DNA of 57,462 nt from Clostridium tepidiprofundi DSM 19306 (GCF_001594005.1 NZ_LTBA01000017.1:1-57462); one strand, 5' to 3'. Shown: positions 20,952-29,546, counted from the first letter of the stretch. Notes: generated by a model from the letters alone, not told the origin. Numbers and translations are program-made.

Positions 20952-20973
20952 ATGCTGTGAAATGCGAAAACTG

Positions 20974-21072
20974 AATAAGACAGTTCGAAACCATCCTGTC
21001 TATAAACAAAACTAGGATATATCTACCATGGTAGGTAGTTTTTGTTTATAAGGGCAGTTATGCCCTTTTTTG
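20974..21072 (+). promoter_or_regulatory. Structured leader ending in a terminator: attenuator or riboswitch of unknown class
   Basis: Three stems occur in order. agacag/ctgtct lies near 20978-21001. The long ataaacaaaacta/tagtttttgtttat lies at 21000-21050 and encloses ctaccatggtag. Third is the terminator agggca/tgccct plus T6 at 21051-21072. The 3' side of the first loop (atcct, 20993) can instead pair with aggat (21014), so mutually exclusive folds are possible. It lies between a good promoter and the start codon. I do not recognise a known riboswitch consensus. Confidence 0.55.
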
Positions 21073-21103
21073 TTGTCTTTTTAACGTGAAAGGAGCTTTA
21101 AAA

Positions 21104-22096
21104 ATGAAAAAAATTGGTTTAACAACTACGGTTCCTATTGAGGTTCTTTTGGCAGCAGGATATGAACCAATAGATCTTAATAATGTATTTATAACTTCAG
21201 AAGATTATTCAAAGTACATTGATATAGCGGAAAAAGATGGATTCCCTAAAAGTATGTGTGCGTGGATAAAGGGAATTTATGGGGCTTGTATTGATAATGA
21301 TATTAAAAAAATTGTTGGAGTTATGGAAGGGGATTGTTCAAATACTAAAGCACTTATAGAAGTATTTAAATTACGAGGAATTAATATATATCCATTTTCA
21401 TTTCCACATAGTCATAAAAAAGAAGATATTGAAATAGAAATCAAAAAATTTATAAATCTTTTTAATGTAAGCTATGAAGAAGTTGAAAAAGTTAGATTAA
21501 GATTGAATAAGATTAGAGAATTTAGTAAAGAGATTGATAGATTAACTTATATAGATAATAAGGTTAGTGGGTTTGAAAATCATTTATATCAAGTGAGCTT
21601 AAGCGATTTCAATGGAAATGTTGATGAATTTGAGGGAGAGTTAAAGAGAGTTATTTCAGATATAAAAAAGAGAGAACCTAAAAGCATGAAACTTAGATTA
21701 GGATTCATTGGAGTACCGCCTATGACATCAGATATATATGATTATGTTGAAAAATTTGATGCTAGGATTGTATACAATGAAGTTCAAAGAGAATTTGCCT
21801 TTCCGAGAGCTAGTAAAGCTTTAAATATATATGAACAATATTATGACTATACTTACCCATATGATATAGAATTTAGAATTGCAGAATTAAAAAGGCAGAT
21901 TAGTGAAAGAAAATTGGATGGTATAATTCATTATACTCAAGCTTTTTGCTATAGGGCAGCTGAGGATATTATATTAAAGGCTAAATTGGACATTCCAATA
22001 TTAAATATTGAGGGTGATAAATTGAATAAATTAGATGCAAGGACTAAGCTTAGATTGGAAGCATTTTTGGATATGCTTCTTGACTTGAAGGAGTGA
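21104..22096 (+). CDS. 2-hydroxyacyl-CoA dehydratase D-like / double-cubane-cluster protein (YjiM type)
   Basis: 330 residues matching the HgdB/YjiM family: MKKIGLTTTVPIEVLLAAGY at the N-terminus, KSMCAWIKGIYGAC (~residue 46), GVMEGDCSN (~71) and GIIHYTQAFCYRAAED (~285). These four cysteine regions fit ligation of an iron-sulfur cluster. As a lone subunit with its own activator it resembles the YjiM/YjiL or DCCP systems (ATP-driven low-potential electron transfer) more than the two-subunit dehydratases. GTG 21086 is in frame but overlaps the ribosome site AAAGGAG, so ATG 21104 is chosen. Natural substrate unknown. Confidence 0.8.
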   Translation: MKKIGLTTTVPIEVLLAAGYEPIDLNNVFITSEDYSKYIDIAEKDGFPKSMCAWIKGIYGACIDNDIKKIVGVMEGDCSNTKALIEVFKLRGINIYPFSFPHSHKKEDIEIEIKKFINLFNVSYEEVEKVRLRLNKIREFSKEIDRLTYIDNKVSGFENHLYQVSLSDFNGNVDEFEGELKRVISDIKKREPKSMKLRLGFIGVPPMTSDIYDYVEKFDARIVYNEVQREFAFPRASKALNIYEQYYDYTYPYDIEFRIAELKRQISERKLDGIIHYTQAFCYRAAEDIILKAKLDIPILNIEGDKLNKLDARTKLRLEAFLDMLLDLKE

Positions 22097-22100
22097 AAAA

Positions 22101-22865
22101 ATGAGAATATTAGGAATAGATCTTGGTAGCAGAGAAGTTAAGGTTCTAGTTATGGAAAACAATAATATTGTAAAAAAAATGAAAGTGAGTACTATTTCAT
22201 TTTATAGGGATTATTGTACTTTTGATGGAAAAATTACTGTTGATTTAGATAAATTAAATATTGATAAAATAGATAAAGCTGTATCAACTGGATATGGAAA
22301 GAACAATACGGATTTAAATATGTTCACACCCATTAATGAGATAAAGGCTCATGCATATGGTGGAATATATCAGACAGGGTTAAAGGATTTTATTTTACTT
22401 GATGTTGGTGGACAGGATGTAAAAATAGTTAAGATTGAAAAAGGACTTATTACAGATTTGGAACTTAATGACAAATGTGCTGCATCTTGTGGTAGATATT
22501 TGGAAAATATGGCGAATGTTCTTGAAGTATCTGTTGATAAAATGAGTGAATATTATAAAAATCCAGTGGAGCTTAATTCAACCTGTGCGGTTTTTTCAGA
22601 ATCAGAATTAATTGGTAAGATAGCAGAAGGAGTTACAATGGATAGATTGTGTGCGGGAGTAAATTATTCATTATACAAAAGGTTAAAACCCATGCTTACA
22701 AAGTTTAGAGGTAAAAAATTAATAGTAGCTGGTGGAGTTGCCAATAATAATTCAATAATAAAATATTTAAAGCAGGATTATGATGAAGTGATTTCGCTAA
22801 AAGAACCTCAATTTAATGGTGCCATTGGGTGCTGTTACTATGGAAGCAAAACAACAAAAGTGTAA
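22101..22865 (+). CDS. ATP-dependent activase of the dehydratase/DCCP family (YjiL/HgdC type)
   Basis: 254 residues of the ASKHA fold: GIDLGSREVKVLVM phosphate loop at the N-terminus, LLDVGGQDVKIVKI (~95), cluster-binding NDKCAASCGRYLE (~128) and STCAVFSESELIG (~165), and AGGVANN near the C-terminus. The two subunits of such activases share one [4Fe-4S] cluster and inject an electron into the partner on ATP hydrolysis. Four bases downstream of the partner gene, so translationally coupled. Confidence 0.9.
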   Translation: MRILGIDLGSREVKVLVMENNNIVKKMKVSTISFYRDYCTFDGKITVDLDKLNIDKIDKAVSTGYGKNNTDLNMFTPINEIKAHAYGGIYQTGLKDFILLDVGGQDVKIVKIEKGLITDLELNDKCAASCGRYLENMANVLEVSVDKMSEYYKNPVELNSTCAVFSESELIGKIAEGVTMDRLCAGVNYSLYKRLKPMLTKFRGKKLIVAGGVANNNSIIKYLKQDYDEVISLKEPQFNGAIGCCYYGSKTTKV

Positions 22866-22871
22866 ATATTA

Positions 22872-22967
22872 TTCCCCTAGTACCTAACTCCTAGCACCTG
22901 GTACCTAATAAGATACTGGCTACAAGTCACAAATCTGTATTGGAGACTAGGGACTGGAGACTAAAAG
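22872..22967 (+). repeat. 'ctagtacc/ctggtacc' intergenic repeats
   Basis: Units cctagtacc, cctagcacc, ctggtacc and then gagactagggactggagact fill the gap before queD; same family as at 995-1070. I found no PreQ1 riboswitch signature (GGTTC...AAAAAACTA) here. Confidence 0.55.
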
Positions 22968-22985
22968 AAAGGTAGGAAAAGAAAT

Positions 22986-23417
22986 ATGTATATATTGAGG
23001 ACAGAGCATAGTTTTGATAGTGCACATTTTTTAGCAGGTTATGATGGAAAATGTGGTAATATACATGGACATAGATGGAAAGTAGAAGTTGAAGTTCAAT
23101 CAAATAAATTAACAGAAAATGGTCAATTAGAAGGTATGGTTGTTGATTTTGGTGATTTAAAAAAAGATTTAAAGGAAATTGTTGATTATTATGACCATGC
23201 TTTTATTATACAGCAAGGAAGTATGAGGAATAAAACATTGGAATGTATATTAGAAGACGGATTTAGGGTGATTGAGGTTGAATTTAGACCTACAGCGGAA
23301 AATTTTGCATTATTTTTCTTTAATCGTATGAAAAATAAGGGATACAATGTAAAAAGAGTATTTGTTTACGAAACGCCAAAAAATTGTGCTGTATATGAAG
23401 AGGGCGAGGTGAATTGA
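22986..23417 (+). CDS. queD: 6-carboxy-5,6,7,8-tetrahydropterin synthase
   Basis: 143 residues of the PTPS family: HSFDSAHFL with the first zinc histidine, CGNIHGHRWKVEV with the other two, DFGDLKKDLKEIVDYYDHAFII and RPTAENFALFFF. It converts 7,8-dihydroneopterin triphosphate to 6-carboxytetrahydropterin, the second step to preQ0/queuosine. The Cys before NIHGH is the expected catalytic cysteine. First gene of queD-queE-folE(-queC), one base before queE. Confidence 0.93.
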   Translation: MYILRTEHSFDSAHFLAGYDGKCGNIHGHRWKVEVEVQSNKLTENGQLEGMVVDFGDLKKDLKEIVDYYDHAFIIQQGSMRNKTLECILEDGFRVIEVEFRPTAENFALFFFNRMKNKGYNVKRVFVYETPKNCAVYEEGEVN

Positions 23418-23418
23418 A

Positions 23419-24087
23419 TTGAAATATAGAGTCGTGGAAAAATTTACAAGCATTAATGGTGAGGGAAAATTATCAGGTCAATTATCGGTATTTATAAGAT
23501 TTGCAGGATGCAATTTGAATTGTAGCTATTGTGATACGCAGTGGGCGAATAAAAAAGATGTTAAATATGAATTAATGACTGCAAAAGAAATATACGAATA
23601 TATTAAATCTACAAATATTAAAAATGTTACATTAACAGGTGGAGAACCACTCATACAAGATGGTATACTAGAATTGCTAAGTGTGTTATCTAAGGATTGT
23701 GAATTGTCGGTTGAGATAGAAACGAATGGGAGTGTAGACATATCATTATTCTCTGGTATTAAATTTAATCCACCTAAATTCACAATGGATTATAAGCTTG
23801 CCTCAAGTAATATGGAACAGTATATGCTTGTAAACAATTTTAATTTCCTGGGAAAGAAAGATATAGTTAAATTTGTTGTAGGTAACATTGAGGATTTAAA
23901 AAGAGCTAAGTATATAATTGAAGAATATGATTTAGCGAACAAAACCAATGTATATATAAGCCCGGTATTTGGTAAAATCTATATGAAAGATATTGTGGAA
24001 TTTATGAAAATAAATACTATGAATGATGTTACTTTGCAGATGCAGCTTCACAAAATAATATGGGATCCACAGAAGAGGGGGGTTTAA
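23419..24087 (+). CDS. queE: 7-carboxy-7-deazaguanine synthase (radical SAM)
   Basis: 222 residues. Radical-SAM cluster motif [15 protein letters not shown] (~residue 29; CX3CX2C), then [12 protein letters not shown] (~70) and VEIETNGS. It rearranges carboxytetrahydropterin to 7-carboxy-7-deazaguanine using SAM and Mg2+. The start is TTG at 23419, supported by GAGGTGAATTGAA upstream and the one-base gap after queD. Confidence 0.93.
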   Translation: MKYRVVEKFTSINGEGKLSGQLSVFIRFAGCNLNCSYCDTQWANKKDVKYELMTAKEIYEYIKSTNIKNVTLTGGEPLIQDGILELLSVLSKDCELSVEIETNGSVDISLFSGIKFNPPKFTMDYKLASSNMEQYMLVNNFNFLGKKDIVKFVVGNIEDLKRAKYIIEEYDLANKTNVYISPVFGKIYMKDIVEFMKINTMNDVTLQMQLHKIIWDPQKRGV

Positions 24088-24092
24088 GAGTT

Positions 24093-24662
24093 ATGGCTAT
24101 TGATAAAAAAGCAATAGAGGAACATATTAGAGGAATATTGATTGCTTTAGGGGAAAATCCAGATAGAGAAGGATTGAAAGAAACACCTAAGCGTGTAGCA
24201 AATATGTATGAAGAAGTGTTTGAAGGTATTAACTATACAAATGATGAAATTGCTGAAATGTTTAATAAAACATTTGAGGATGATTTAAACATAGAAAAGT
24301 CAACTGGAGATATGGTTATAATGAAGGATATTGATATTTTCAGTTATTGTGAGCATCATATAGCATTGATGTATAACATGAAAGTTACAGTTGCATATAT
24401 TCCTAATAAAAAGGTAATTGGATTAAGTAAAATTGCTAGAATAGCAGATATGGTTGGGAAAAGATTACAGCTTCAAGAAAGAATAGGAAGCGATATTGCA
24501 GAAATAATACAAAAGGTTACAGAAAGTGAAGATGTTGCAGTAATTATTGAAGGAGAGCATGGTTGTATGACTTCAAGAGGAATAAAAAAACCAGGTACCA
24601 AAACATTGACTACAACGTTGAGAGGAAAATTTATCGATTCTATAAGACTCCCACTTCTATAA
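24093..24662 (+). CDS. folE: GTP cyclohydrolase I with repeat-derived C-terminus
   Basis: 189 residues: [13 protein letters not shown] near the N-terminus, zinc-site [10 protein letters not shown] (~75-85) with its other Cys in [14 protein letters not shown] (~160), and [13 protein letters not shown]. It makes dihydroneopterin triphosphate for the QueD step and folate. The family normally ends in a helix after TTxLRGxF (type xxxRxEFLxLI). Here the sequence after TTTLRGKF becomes IDSIRLPLL-stop, which is translated from a repeat A starting near 24633. The extreme C-terminal helix is therefore lost and replaced by nine repeat-coded residues. All active-site motifs remain, so activity may survive. 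ATG 24093 is preferred over in-frame 24060 (AGAGGGGGG at 24072-24080). Confidence 0.9.
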   Translation: MAIDKKAIEEHIRGILIALGENPDREGLKETPKRVANMYEEVFEGINYTNDEIAEMFNKTFEDDLNIEKSTGDMVIMKDIDIFSYCEHHIALMYNMKVTVAYIPNKKVIGLSKIARIADMVGKRLQLQERIGSDIAEIIQKVTESEDVAVIIEGEHGCMTSRGIKKPGTKTLTTTLRGKFIDSIRLPLL

Positions 24663-24748
24663 GTGGGAGATTGAAGCTTTTTGCTTCAGGTGGAGTAGAG
24701 TCTCCACCTGAAGTTCCGATGTTTTGCTTTAGCAAAACGAGTTCACTG
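24633..24748 (+). repeat. Repeat A, best-preserved copy, overlapping the end of folE
   Basis: About 115 bases with four nested-sequence hairpins: actcccacttctataagtgg; gaagctttttgcttc; a 12-bp stem cttcaggtggag/ctccacctgaag; and gttttgctttagcaaaac. The end is gagttcactg. There are no terminal inverted repeats and no ORF. The hairpin-only architecture is like palindrome-associated or IS200/IS605-derived non-autonomous elements. Other copies: 12578, 25636, 35018 and fragments listed separately. Confidence 0.85.
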
Positions 24749-24789
24749 ATGATATTAAATTAAATAACAGAATAATGATGTTATGCAGA

Positions 24790-24853
24790 TAATGTATTTT
24801 CAAAAAGTAACTGGTCAGTATGCTAGTATATTTGAGTTGTTGTTTTTTCAAAT
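24790..24853. repeat. Repeat B, internally deleted copy
   Basis: The ends attttcaaaaagtaactggt and gagttgttgttttttcaaat are imperfect inverted repeats of the repeat B termini, joined by a short centre containing cagtatgctagtata. It sits between repeat A and queC's ribosome site. Confidence 0.6.
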
Positions 24854-24880
24854 TCTTAAAATTTAATTGGAGGAATGATT

Positions 24881-25540
24881 ATGAATAAAGAAAAGGCGGT
24901 AGTAGTATTTAGTGGTGGACAGGATAGTACAACTTGTTTATTTTGGGCGAAGAAAAGATTTAAAGAGGTTATAGCTGTTTCATTTGATTATAATCAAAGA
25001 CATAAATTAGAACTTGAATGTGCAAAAAATATTTGCAATAAATATGGTGTTGAGCATCATATTTTGGATCTAACTTTATTGAATCAGTTAGCACCAAATT
25101 CTTTAACTAGAACTGATATTGATGTTGATAAAGATGCACCAAAGGATGGAGTGCCTAATTCATTTGTTGATGGAAGAAATTTGCTGTTTTTATCCTTTGT
25201 TGCAGTTTTTGCAAAGCAAAGAGGAGTTAATCATATAATAACGGGTGTTTCACAAAGTGATTTTAGTGGATATCCTGATTGCAGAGATGTATTTATAAAG
25301 TCACTTAATGTTACTTTGAATTTAGCAATGGATTATGAGTTTGTAATTCACACTCCATTGATGTGGATAAATAAAGAAGAAACGTGGAAGATGGCTTATG
25401 ATTTAGGTGTTCTTGACATAATAAAGAATGAAACATTAACATGTTACAATGGAATAATAGGTGATGGCTGTGGAGAATGTCCATCATGCAAACTGAGAAT
25501 GAAAGGATATTTAGATTTTAAAGAAAAATATTTAAAATAA
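24881..25540 (+). CDS. queC: 7-cyano-7-deazaguanine (preQ0) synthase
   Basis: 219 residues, PP-loop ATP pyrophosphatase: [16 protein letters not shown] at the N-terminus, [15 protein letters not shown] (~105), and the zinc cysteines in [19 protein letters not shown] near the C-terminus. It converts carboxydeazaguanine to preQ0. GGAGG at 24869-24873 fits ATG 24881 (spacing 7) rather than 24875. Originally contiguous with queD-queE-folE, it is now separated by ~220 bases of repeats A and B. Confidence 0.94.
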   Translation: MNKEKAVVVFSGGQDSTTCLFWAKKRFKEVIAVSFDYNQRHKLELECAKNICNKYGVEHHILDLTLLNQLAPNSLTRTDIDVDKDAPKDGVPNSFVDGRNLLFLSFVAVFAKQRGVNHIITGVSQSDFSGYPDCRDVFIKSLNVTLNLAMDYEFVIHTPLMWINKEETWKMAYDLGVLDIIKNETLTCYNGIIGDGCGECPSCKLRMKGYLDFKEKYLK

Positions 25541-25562
25541 GGTAATATAGTTACATTTTTTA

Positions 25563-25594
25563 GGAGATATTCATTATTTGAATATCTTTTTTTA
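25563..25594 (+). terminator. Terminator of queC
   Basis: gatattca / tgaatatc stem with a T7 run. Confidence 0.8.
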
Positions 25595-25635
25595 GTTGTT
25601 AAATATTTGTTTGAATTATATTATTTTTATAAAAT

Positions 25636-25925
25636 ATAGCTTTATGGATTCTATACTATAAGACTCCCACTTCTATAAGGCATTTGAAAGAAAATAACAA
25701 GTCAAAGATGCGACGTATATTTTGTGAAATACAAAGAGTTGGGTTCCGCTGATAGTAGGTTCTATCAACGGGTTCCAACGATGAAGTAGTGCGCAAAATA
25801 GACTAGCATACTGACTAGTTATTTTTTTGAAAATGCCTAAGTGGGAGATTGGAGTTTTTCGTTTCATGTGGAGTAGAATCTTCACATGAAGTCACGATGT
25901 TTTTTTAGCAAAACGAGTTCACTTG
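25636..25925 (+). repeat. Repeat A copy interrupted by repeat B
   Basis: The left part (ggattctatactataagactcccacttctataa) and right part (gtgggagattggagttttt... through aaaacgagttcactt) make one repeat A if the 159-bp repeat B plus one TAA is removed. It occupies the 592-base gap between queC and the chemoreceptor gene; the remainder (25926-26132) is AT-rich with no gene. Confidence 0.85.
25679..25837. mobile_element. Repeat B, complete 159-bp MITE-like element with TAA target duplication
   Basis: Terminal inverted repeats of about 27 bases: ggcatttgaaagaaaataac at the left and, reverse-complemented, ggcattttcaaaaaaataac at the right, each continuing aagtca/tagtca. It is flanked by TAA at 25676-25678 and 25838-25840. 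The centre has short dyads (gttgggttcc / ggttccaac) and no ORF of its own. No transposase for it is seen in the window. Confidence 0.85.
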
Positions 25926-26132
25926 TAATATGCATATTTCTTATTTTGCAAAACAATTTTACCTAGAGGATCAATATAGATTCAAATGCGAAAAAAGAAG
26001 GAAAATGCAAATTTTTGTAGAAATATAACAGATATACTGAGTTGTTTAATTTTGCAGGAAATATTTTGTATAGATGCAAAATAATACAAAAATAACAATG
26101 TGATTATTAATTTAATTTAAGGAGGAGAGTTT

Positions 26133-28145
26133 GTGAAAAAACACCAAAAATTAAAGAATATGTCAAAGAAGACCTATAAGGATAAGACAAAACATAAACT
26201 TATAATTATACTAATTTTAGCTATGCTTGTACCAATGCTTGTATTAGGGTATTTATCTTATAAACAAGCATTTAATGTACTAGAGAATAAATTGAGTATA
26301 ACAACGCAGCAAATCGTAGATGAAGCTGAAAAGAGGTTAGATGAATTTTTGTTAAGCAGAGAAAATGAAGTAAAAATATTATCAAGTGGTATGAATGAAC
26401 TACTAAGTGATGAAAATACAAAATATGATAAGCTATTAAAAAGAGTAAAATATGCTGATGAAAGTGCGCAAAGTACCTATTTTGCAGATTTATATGGGAA
26501 TATGTATATATATCCTTCTCAAAAGTTTAAGGATGGATATGATCCAAGAGTTAGACCATGGTATAAAAAGGCTATAGAAAATGAGGGAAAAGTTATATGG
26601 ACAGAACCGTATATAGATGCTACTAGTGGAAAAGCTGTTATTACAGTTGCAAATACTGTGATAAAAAATGGTAATGTTATAGGAGTAGCAGCTATTGATG
26701 TTGATTTAAAAAAATTATCATATAGTATTAGTAAGACGAAAATAGGTGAAAAAGGGTATTTGTTTTTAACTGATTCAAATGGTATTACAATAGCACATCC
26801 TCAGAGTGAATTTATAGGAACCTATAACGCTACAAAGACGGGATTTTGGAAAAAAGTAAAAAAAGATGATAGAGGTTTTTCAAGGTATGAATATGAAGGA
26901 CAGAATAAATTTATAACATTTGCAACAAATAAAAGAACAGGTTGGAAATTAGTGGCTTCTATGAGTGAACAAGAATTATTGAATGACACAAATATTATCA
27001 GAAATTTCTTGATATATGGGGCTATTATTGCTATTGTGTTAGCATTAGTTTTATCGCTTATTTTGGCAAAAAATATAACTAAACCATTAGAGGAATTGAA
27101 AAAAGTATTTGATAAGGCATCAAATGGAGATTTGACAGTTAGAGTTAATGTTAAAAATAATGATGAATTTGGAGAAGTTGGTGATGGATTTAATACTATG
27201 GTTGAGAGTATTACTGATTTATTCAAGAAAGTTATAGAATCTTCAAATACAGTTAAGGGAGCATCAAAAGAACTAGCAGACATGGCATATCAATCTGCAA
27301 ATGTAACAAACGAAATAAGCAAGGCAATAGAAGATGTAGCTAAAGCTGCTGGAGAGCAGGCTAATGACGCAGAAGATGGTGCGTCTAAGGTTGAAGAAAT
27401 AGGAATTTTAATGGATAAAATATCATCTGCAACAGAAAACATTAGTAATATTTCAAATGATACCAATGAATTGACTGAAAAGGGAGCTGATATGGTGACG
27501 GTTCTTGAAAGTAAAACACTTGAAACAGAAAAATCTTCAAAAAATGTAAATGATATTGTTGTGGATGTTGCAAAAAATATCGAAGGAATTGGGGTGATCA
27601 TAGAAACTATAGTAGCTATTGCAGAACAAACTAATCTTTTAGCATTAAATGCAAATATTGAAGCTGCAAGAGCGGGAGAACATGGTAAAGGTTTTGCAGT
27701 GGTTGCTGAAGAAGTAAGAAAATTAGCTGAGCAATCTTCAGATTCAGCTGAAGATATAAAGAAGATAATAAATGATATTCAAGGTAAAGCTAGAACGGCT
27801 GTATCAGCTATGGAAATATCTAAAACAGTAGTAAATGAACAGAATGAAGCTGTGACACAAACTGGTAAAATATTTAATGAAATAGCGGAATCAATAAAAT
27901 TATTAAATGATAAAGTTATTAGAATAAAACAAGATAGTGAAAATATGGTGGACAAGAAAAATGGATTAATAAATGCGATTGAAAACATTTCAGCAGCTTC
28001 TCAACAGACATCAGCTGCAACACAGGAAATTTCATCATCAGCTGAAGAACAATTTTCTTCAATGGAGGAATTATCACAGCAAACAGAAGAGTTAAAATCA
28101 ATAGCTGAAGATTTAGAGAAAGCAGTAAATAATTTTATAATATAG
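26133..28145 (+). CDS. Methyl-accepting chemotaxis protein (dCache-HAMP-MA)
   Basis: 670 residues: membrane helix ~22-42, an extracellular dCache-type sensor ~45-285 (YFADLYGNMYIYPS, DPRVRPWYKKA, WTEPYIDATSGKAVITVAN), second helix ~290-312, HAMP ~313-365 and a long signalling coiled coil with tip [18 protein letters not shown] (~510). The DxRxRPWY...W.xPY..  pattern of the sensor is the type found in amino-acid-binding dCache receptors, so amino acids are plausible ligands. GTG start with GGAGGAG. Own terminator downstream. Confidence 0.92.
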   Translation: MKKHQKLKNMSKKTYKDKTKHKLIIILILAMLVPMLVLGYLSYKQAFNVLENKLSITTQQIVDEAEKRLDEFLLSRENEVKILSSGMNELLSDENTKYDKLLKRVKYADESAQSTYFADLYGNMYIYPSQKFKDGYDPRVRPWYKKAIENEGKVIWTEPYIDATSGKAVITVANTVIKNGNVIGVAAIDVDLKKLSYSISKTKIGEKGYLFLTDSNGITIAHPQSEFIGTYNATKTGFWKKVKKDDRGFSRYEYEGQNKFITFATNKRTGWKLVASMSEQELLNDTNIIRNFLIYGAIIAIVLALVLSLILAKNITKPLEELKKVFDKASNGDLTVRVNVKNNDEFGEVGDGFNTMVESITDLFKKVIESSNTVKGASKELADMAYQSANVTNEISKAIEDVAKAAGEQANDAEDGASKVEEIGILMDKISSATENISNISNDTNELTEKGADMVTVLESKTLETEKSSKNVNDIVVDVAKNIEGIGVIIETIVAIAEQTNLLALNANIEAARAGEHGKGFAVVAEEVRKLAEQSSDSAEDIKKIINDIQGKARTAVSAMEISKTVVNEQNEAVTQTGKIFNEIAESIKLLNDKVIRIKQDSENMVDKKNGLINAIENISAASQQTSAATQEISSSAEEQFSSMEELSQQTEELKSIAEDLEKAVNNFII

Positions 28146-28162
28146 ATATAAAAAATATATAT

Positions 28163-28197
28163 AAAATCCAGAATGTTATATATTCTGGATTTTTTTA
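28163..28197 (+). terminator. Intrinsic terminator
   Basis: atccagaat / attctggat stem with T7 run. Confidence 0.85.
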
Positions 28198-28245
28198 AAT
28201 GCCTTGTTTGGTGTAAATATTGATTTTTAAAATATTTAAATTTTA

Positions 28246-29118
28246 CTAAAATGGACTGGTAAACCCTTTTCCTTGTACTTCAGATGTATCGATTATTGAA
28301 ATGAAAGCATCTTCATCGATCTTTTTAATAAGCTGTTTTACTTTAGGGAGTTGTCTTAAAGATACTACACAATACATTACATTTTTTCTATCACGAGTGT
28401 ATGCACCTTCGCCATAAAGAACAGTCATTCCCCTTCTCAAATTATTCATAACAGCATTGGAAACTTCATCTTGTTTATTTGTTATTATTAATAACATTTT
28501 TTGTTTGCTGAATCCTTTGATTACTTTATCCATAACTAAAGATGTACTATACATAACGATTAGAGTGTAAAGTCCTATTTCAAAGTTGAAAAGCAGGGAA
28601 CCAATTGATACTATTATAAAGTTGATTATAAATGTTATTGTTCCTAGTTCCATATCGTATTTTTGTTTTGCAAGCATTGATACTATGTCCATTCCACCTG
28701 TAGAGCCCTGATTTGTGAAAACTAATCCAAGACCAAGACCGCTTAATACACCACCATAAATACAATATAAAAGCATATTAGAATTAGGTACAGGGCTTAA
28801 AGTTTTTGATAGGGGGTCTGTAATAATAAGGCTCACAGACAATGCAATTGTTCCTATACCTGTAAATAAAGTGAATTTCTTATTTATTTTGATAAAACTT
28901 ATTATAAATAAAGGTACATTAAGTGCTAGTATTGTATATCCAGCTGGAATCTTTAATATATACTGAAAAATAAGTGCTATTCCAGATAGTCCACCACTTA
29001 ATAGATGGCTGGGTATTATAAATAGATTTATACCTAATGCACAAATAAAACTACCTAATACAATCATTATAGTTTTTTTTATAAATTCGGATTTAGTCAT
29101 TTCCATAAAATTACTCAT
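28246..29118 (-). CDS. YitT family membrane protein (DUF161-DUF2179)
   Basis: 290 residues. Five or six helices in the N-terminal ~200 residues with LLSGGLSGIALIFQY and NQGSTGGMDIVSMLAK are typical of YitT. The C-terminal ~80 residues form the cytosolic DUF2179 domain (GMTVLYGEGAYTRDRKNVMYCVVS). Function in the family is not established. Start fixed by GGAGGTGTAAT before ATG. Convergent with the chemoreceptor gene. Confidence 0.88.
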   Translation of the reverse strand: MSNFMEMTKSEFIKKTIMIVLGSFICALGINLFIIPSHLLSGGLSGIALIFQYILKIPAGYTILALNVPLFIISFIKINKKFTLFTGIGTIALSVSLIITDPLSKTLSPVPNSNMLLYCIYGGVLSGLGLGLVFTNQGSTGGMDIVSMLAKQKYDMELGTITFIINFIIVSIGSLLFNFEIGLYTLIVMYSTSLVMDKVIKGFSKQKMLLIITNKQDEVSNAVMNNLRRGMTVLYGEGAYTRDRKNVMYCVVSLRQLPKVKQLIKKIDEDAFISIIDTSEVQGKGFTSPF

Positions 29119-29237
29119 ATTACACCTCCACGAACTAGTATAAAAATATAGTTACATTATAACCACTAATTCTATATTAATCCATACAAAAAATATATTT
29201 CAGAAAATTAAATTTAATATTGCATGGTAAAATATTC

Positions 29238-29290
29238 AGTGAACTTGTTTTGTTAAAGTAAAACATCGATATTTGAGGTAGAGAGTCTAT
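29238..29290 (-). repeat. Repeat A fragment
   Basis: cagtgaacttgttttgttaaagtaaaaca followed by a degenerate gaggtagagagtctatttta matches the 3' half of repeat A in reverse. It lies in the otherwise featureless 283-base gap upstream of the CD1871A-like gene. Confidence 0.6.
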
Positions 29291-29402
29291 TTTATTTAGG
29301 TATTTTCAGAAAATGATTAGTGCTACATAGCATAACGAATATGGAAATTTAATATTATCTGATATATAATATTTATTATAGTGAAAGTGAGGAGATGATA
29401 GT

Positions 29403-29537
29403 TTGAAAAAAGCCATAAGAATAGCTTTATTAATTATAAGCGTAGTTATGATAGGTATAGGAGTTAACAGAGGAGAAAATTTGGTAGTTTTAAATAAAGC
29501 AGTGCGAGTATGACTTGAGTGTATAGGGATTGGGTAA
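29403..29537 (+). CDS. CD1871A-like small membrane protein; UXXC selenoprotein candidate
   Basis: A 44-codon frame too short for ordinary ORF calling and containing an in-frame TGA at 29511-29513. It starts at TTG 29403 (GAGGAGATG upstream), has one membrane helix (IRIALLIISVVMIGIG), then RGENLVVLNKAVRV, the TGA, and LECIGIG-stop. The CD1871A family, encoded next to NapH-like proteins, normally ends in a CLECxGIG motif, as I recall it. The TGA stands exactly at the first Cys of CXXC, giving UXXC if read as selenocysteine. A hairpin with a G-rich loop lies at the right distance downstream. The alternative is a one-base nonsense mutation of TGC/TGT. The downstream NapH-like gene is 23 bases away. 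Confidence 0.7.
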
Positions 29538-29546
29538 TCCTAAAAG
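29514..29546 (+). promoter_or_regulatory. Possible bacterial SECIS hairpin
   Basis: Directly after the in-frame TGA, TAGGGATT (29524-29531) pairs with AATCCTA (29536-29542) with one bulged G around a GGGT loop; CTT/AAG may close the base. The loop begins 18 bases after TGA, within the range for bacterial SECIS elements. The stem is short, so this is suggestive only. Confidence 0.45.

Noticed and set aside
22866-22985. PreQ1 riboswitch before queD
   Set aside because: I looked for the GGTTC / TACC / AAAAAACTA pattern and saw only cctagtacc-type repeats.
24563-24763. 66-codon frame covering the end of folE and repeat A
   Set aside because: It is the translation of repeat A in another frame; the SGGVESPPEVPMFCFSKTSS tail is the repeat itself.
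25673-25885. 70-codon frame on the minus strand
   Set aside because: It lies entirely within repeats A and B and has no ribosome site.
29511-29513. TGA read simply as the end of a 36-codon gene
   Set aside because: The family-specific LECIGIG continues in frame directly after it, so stopping here would ignore conserved sequence; a recent nonsense mutation remains possible.
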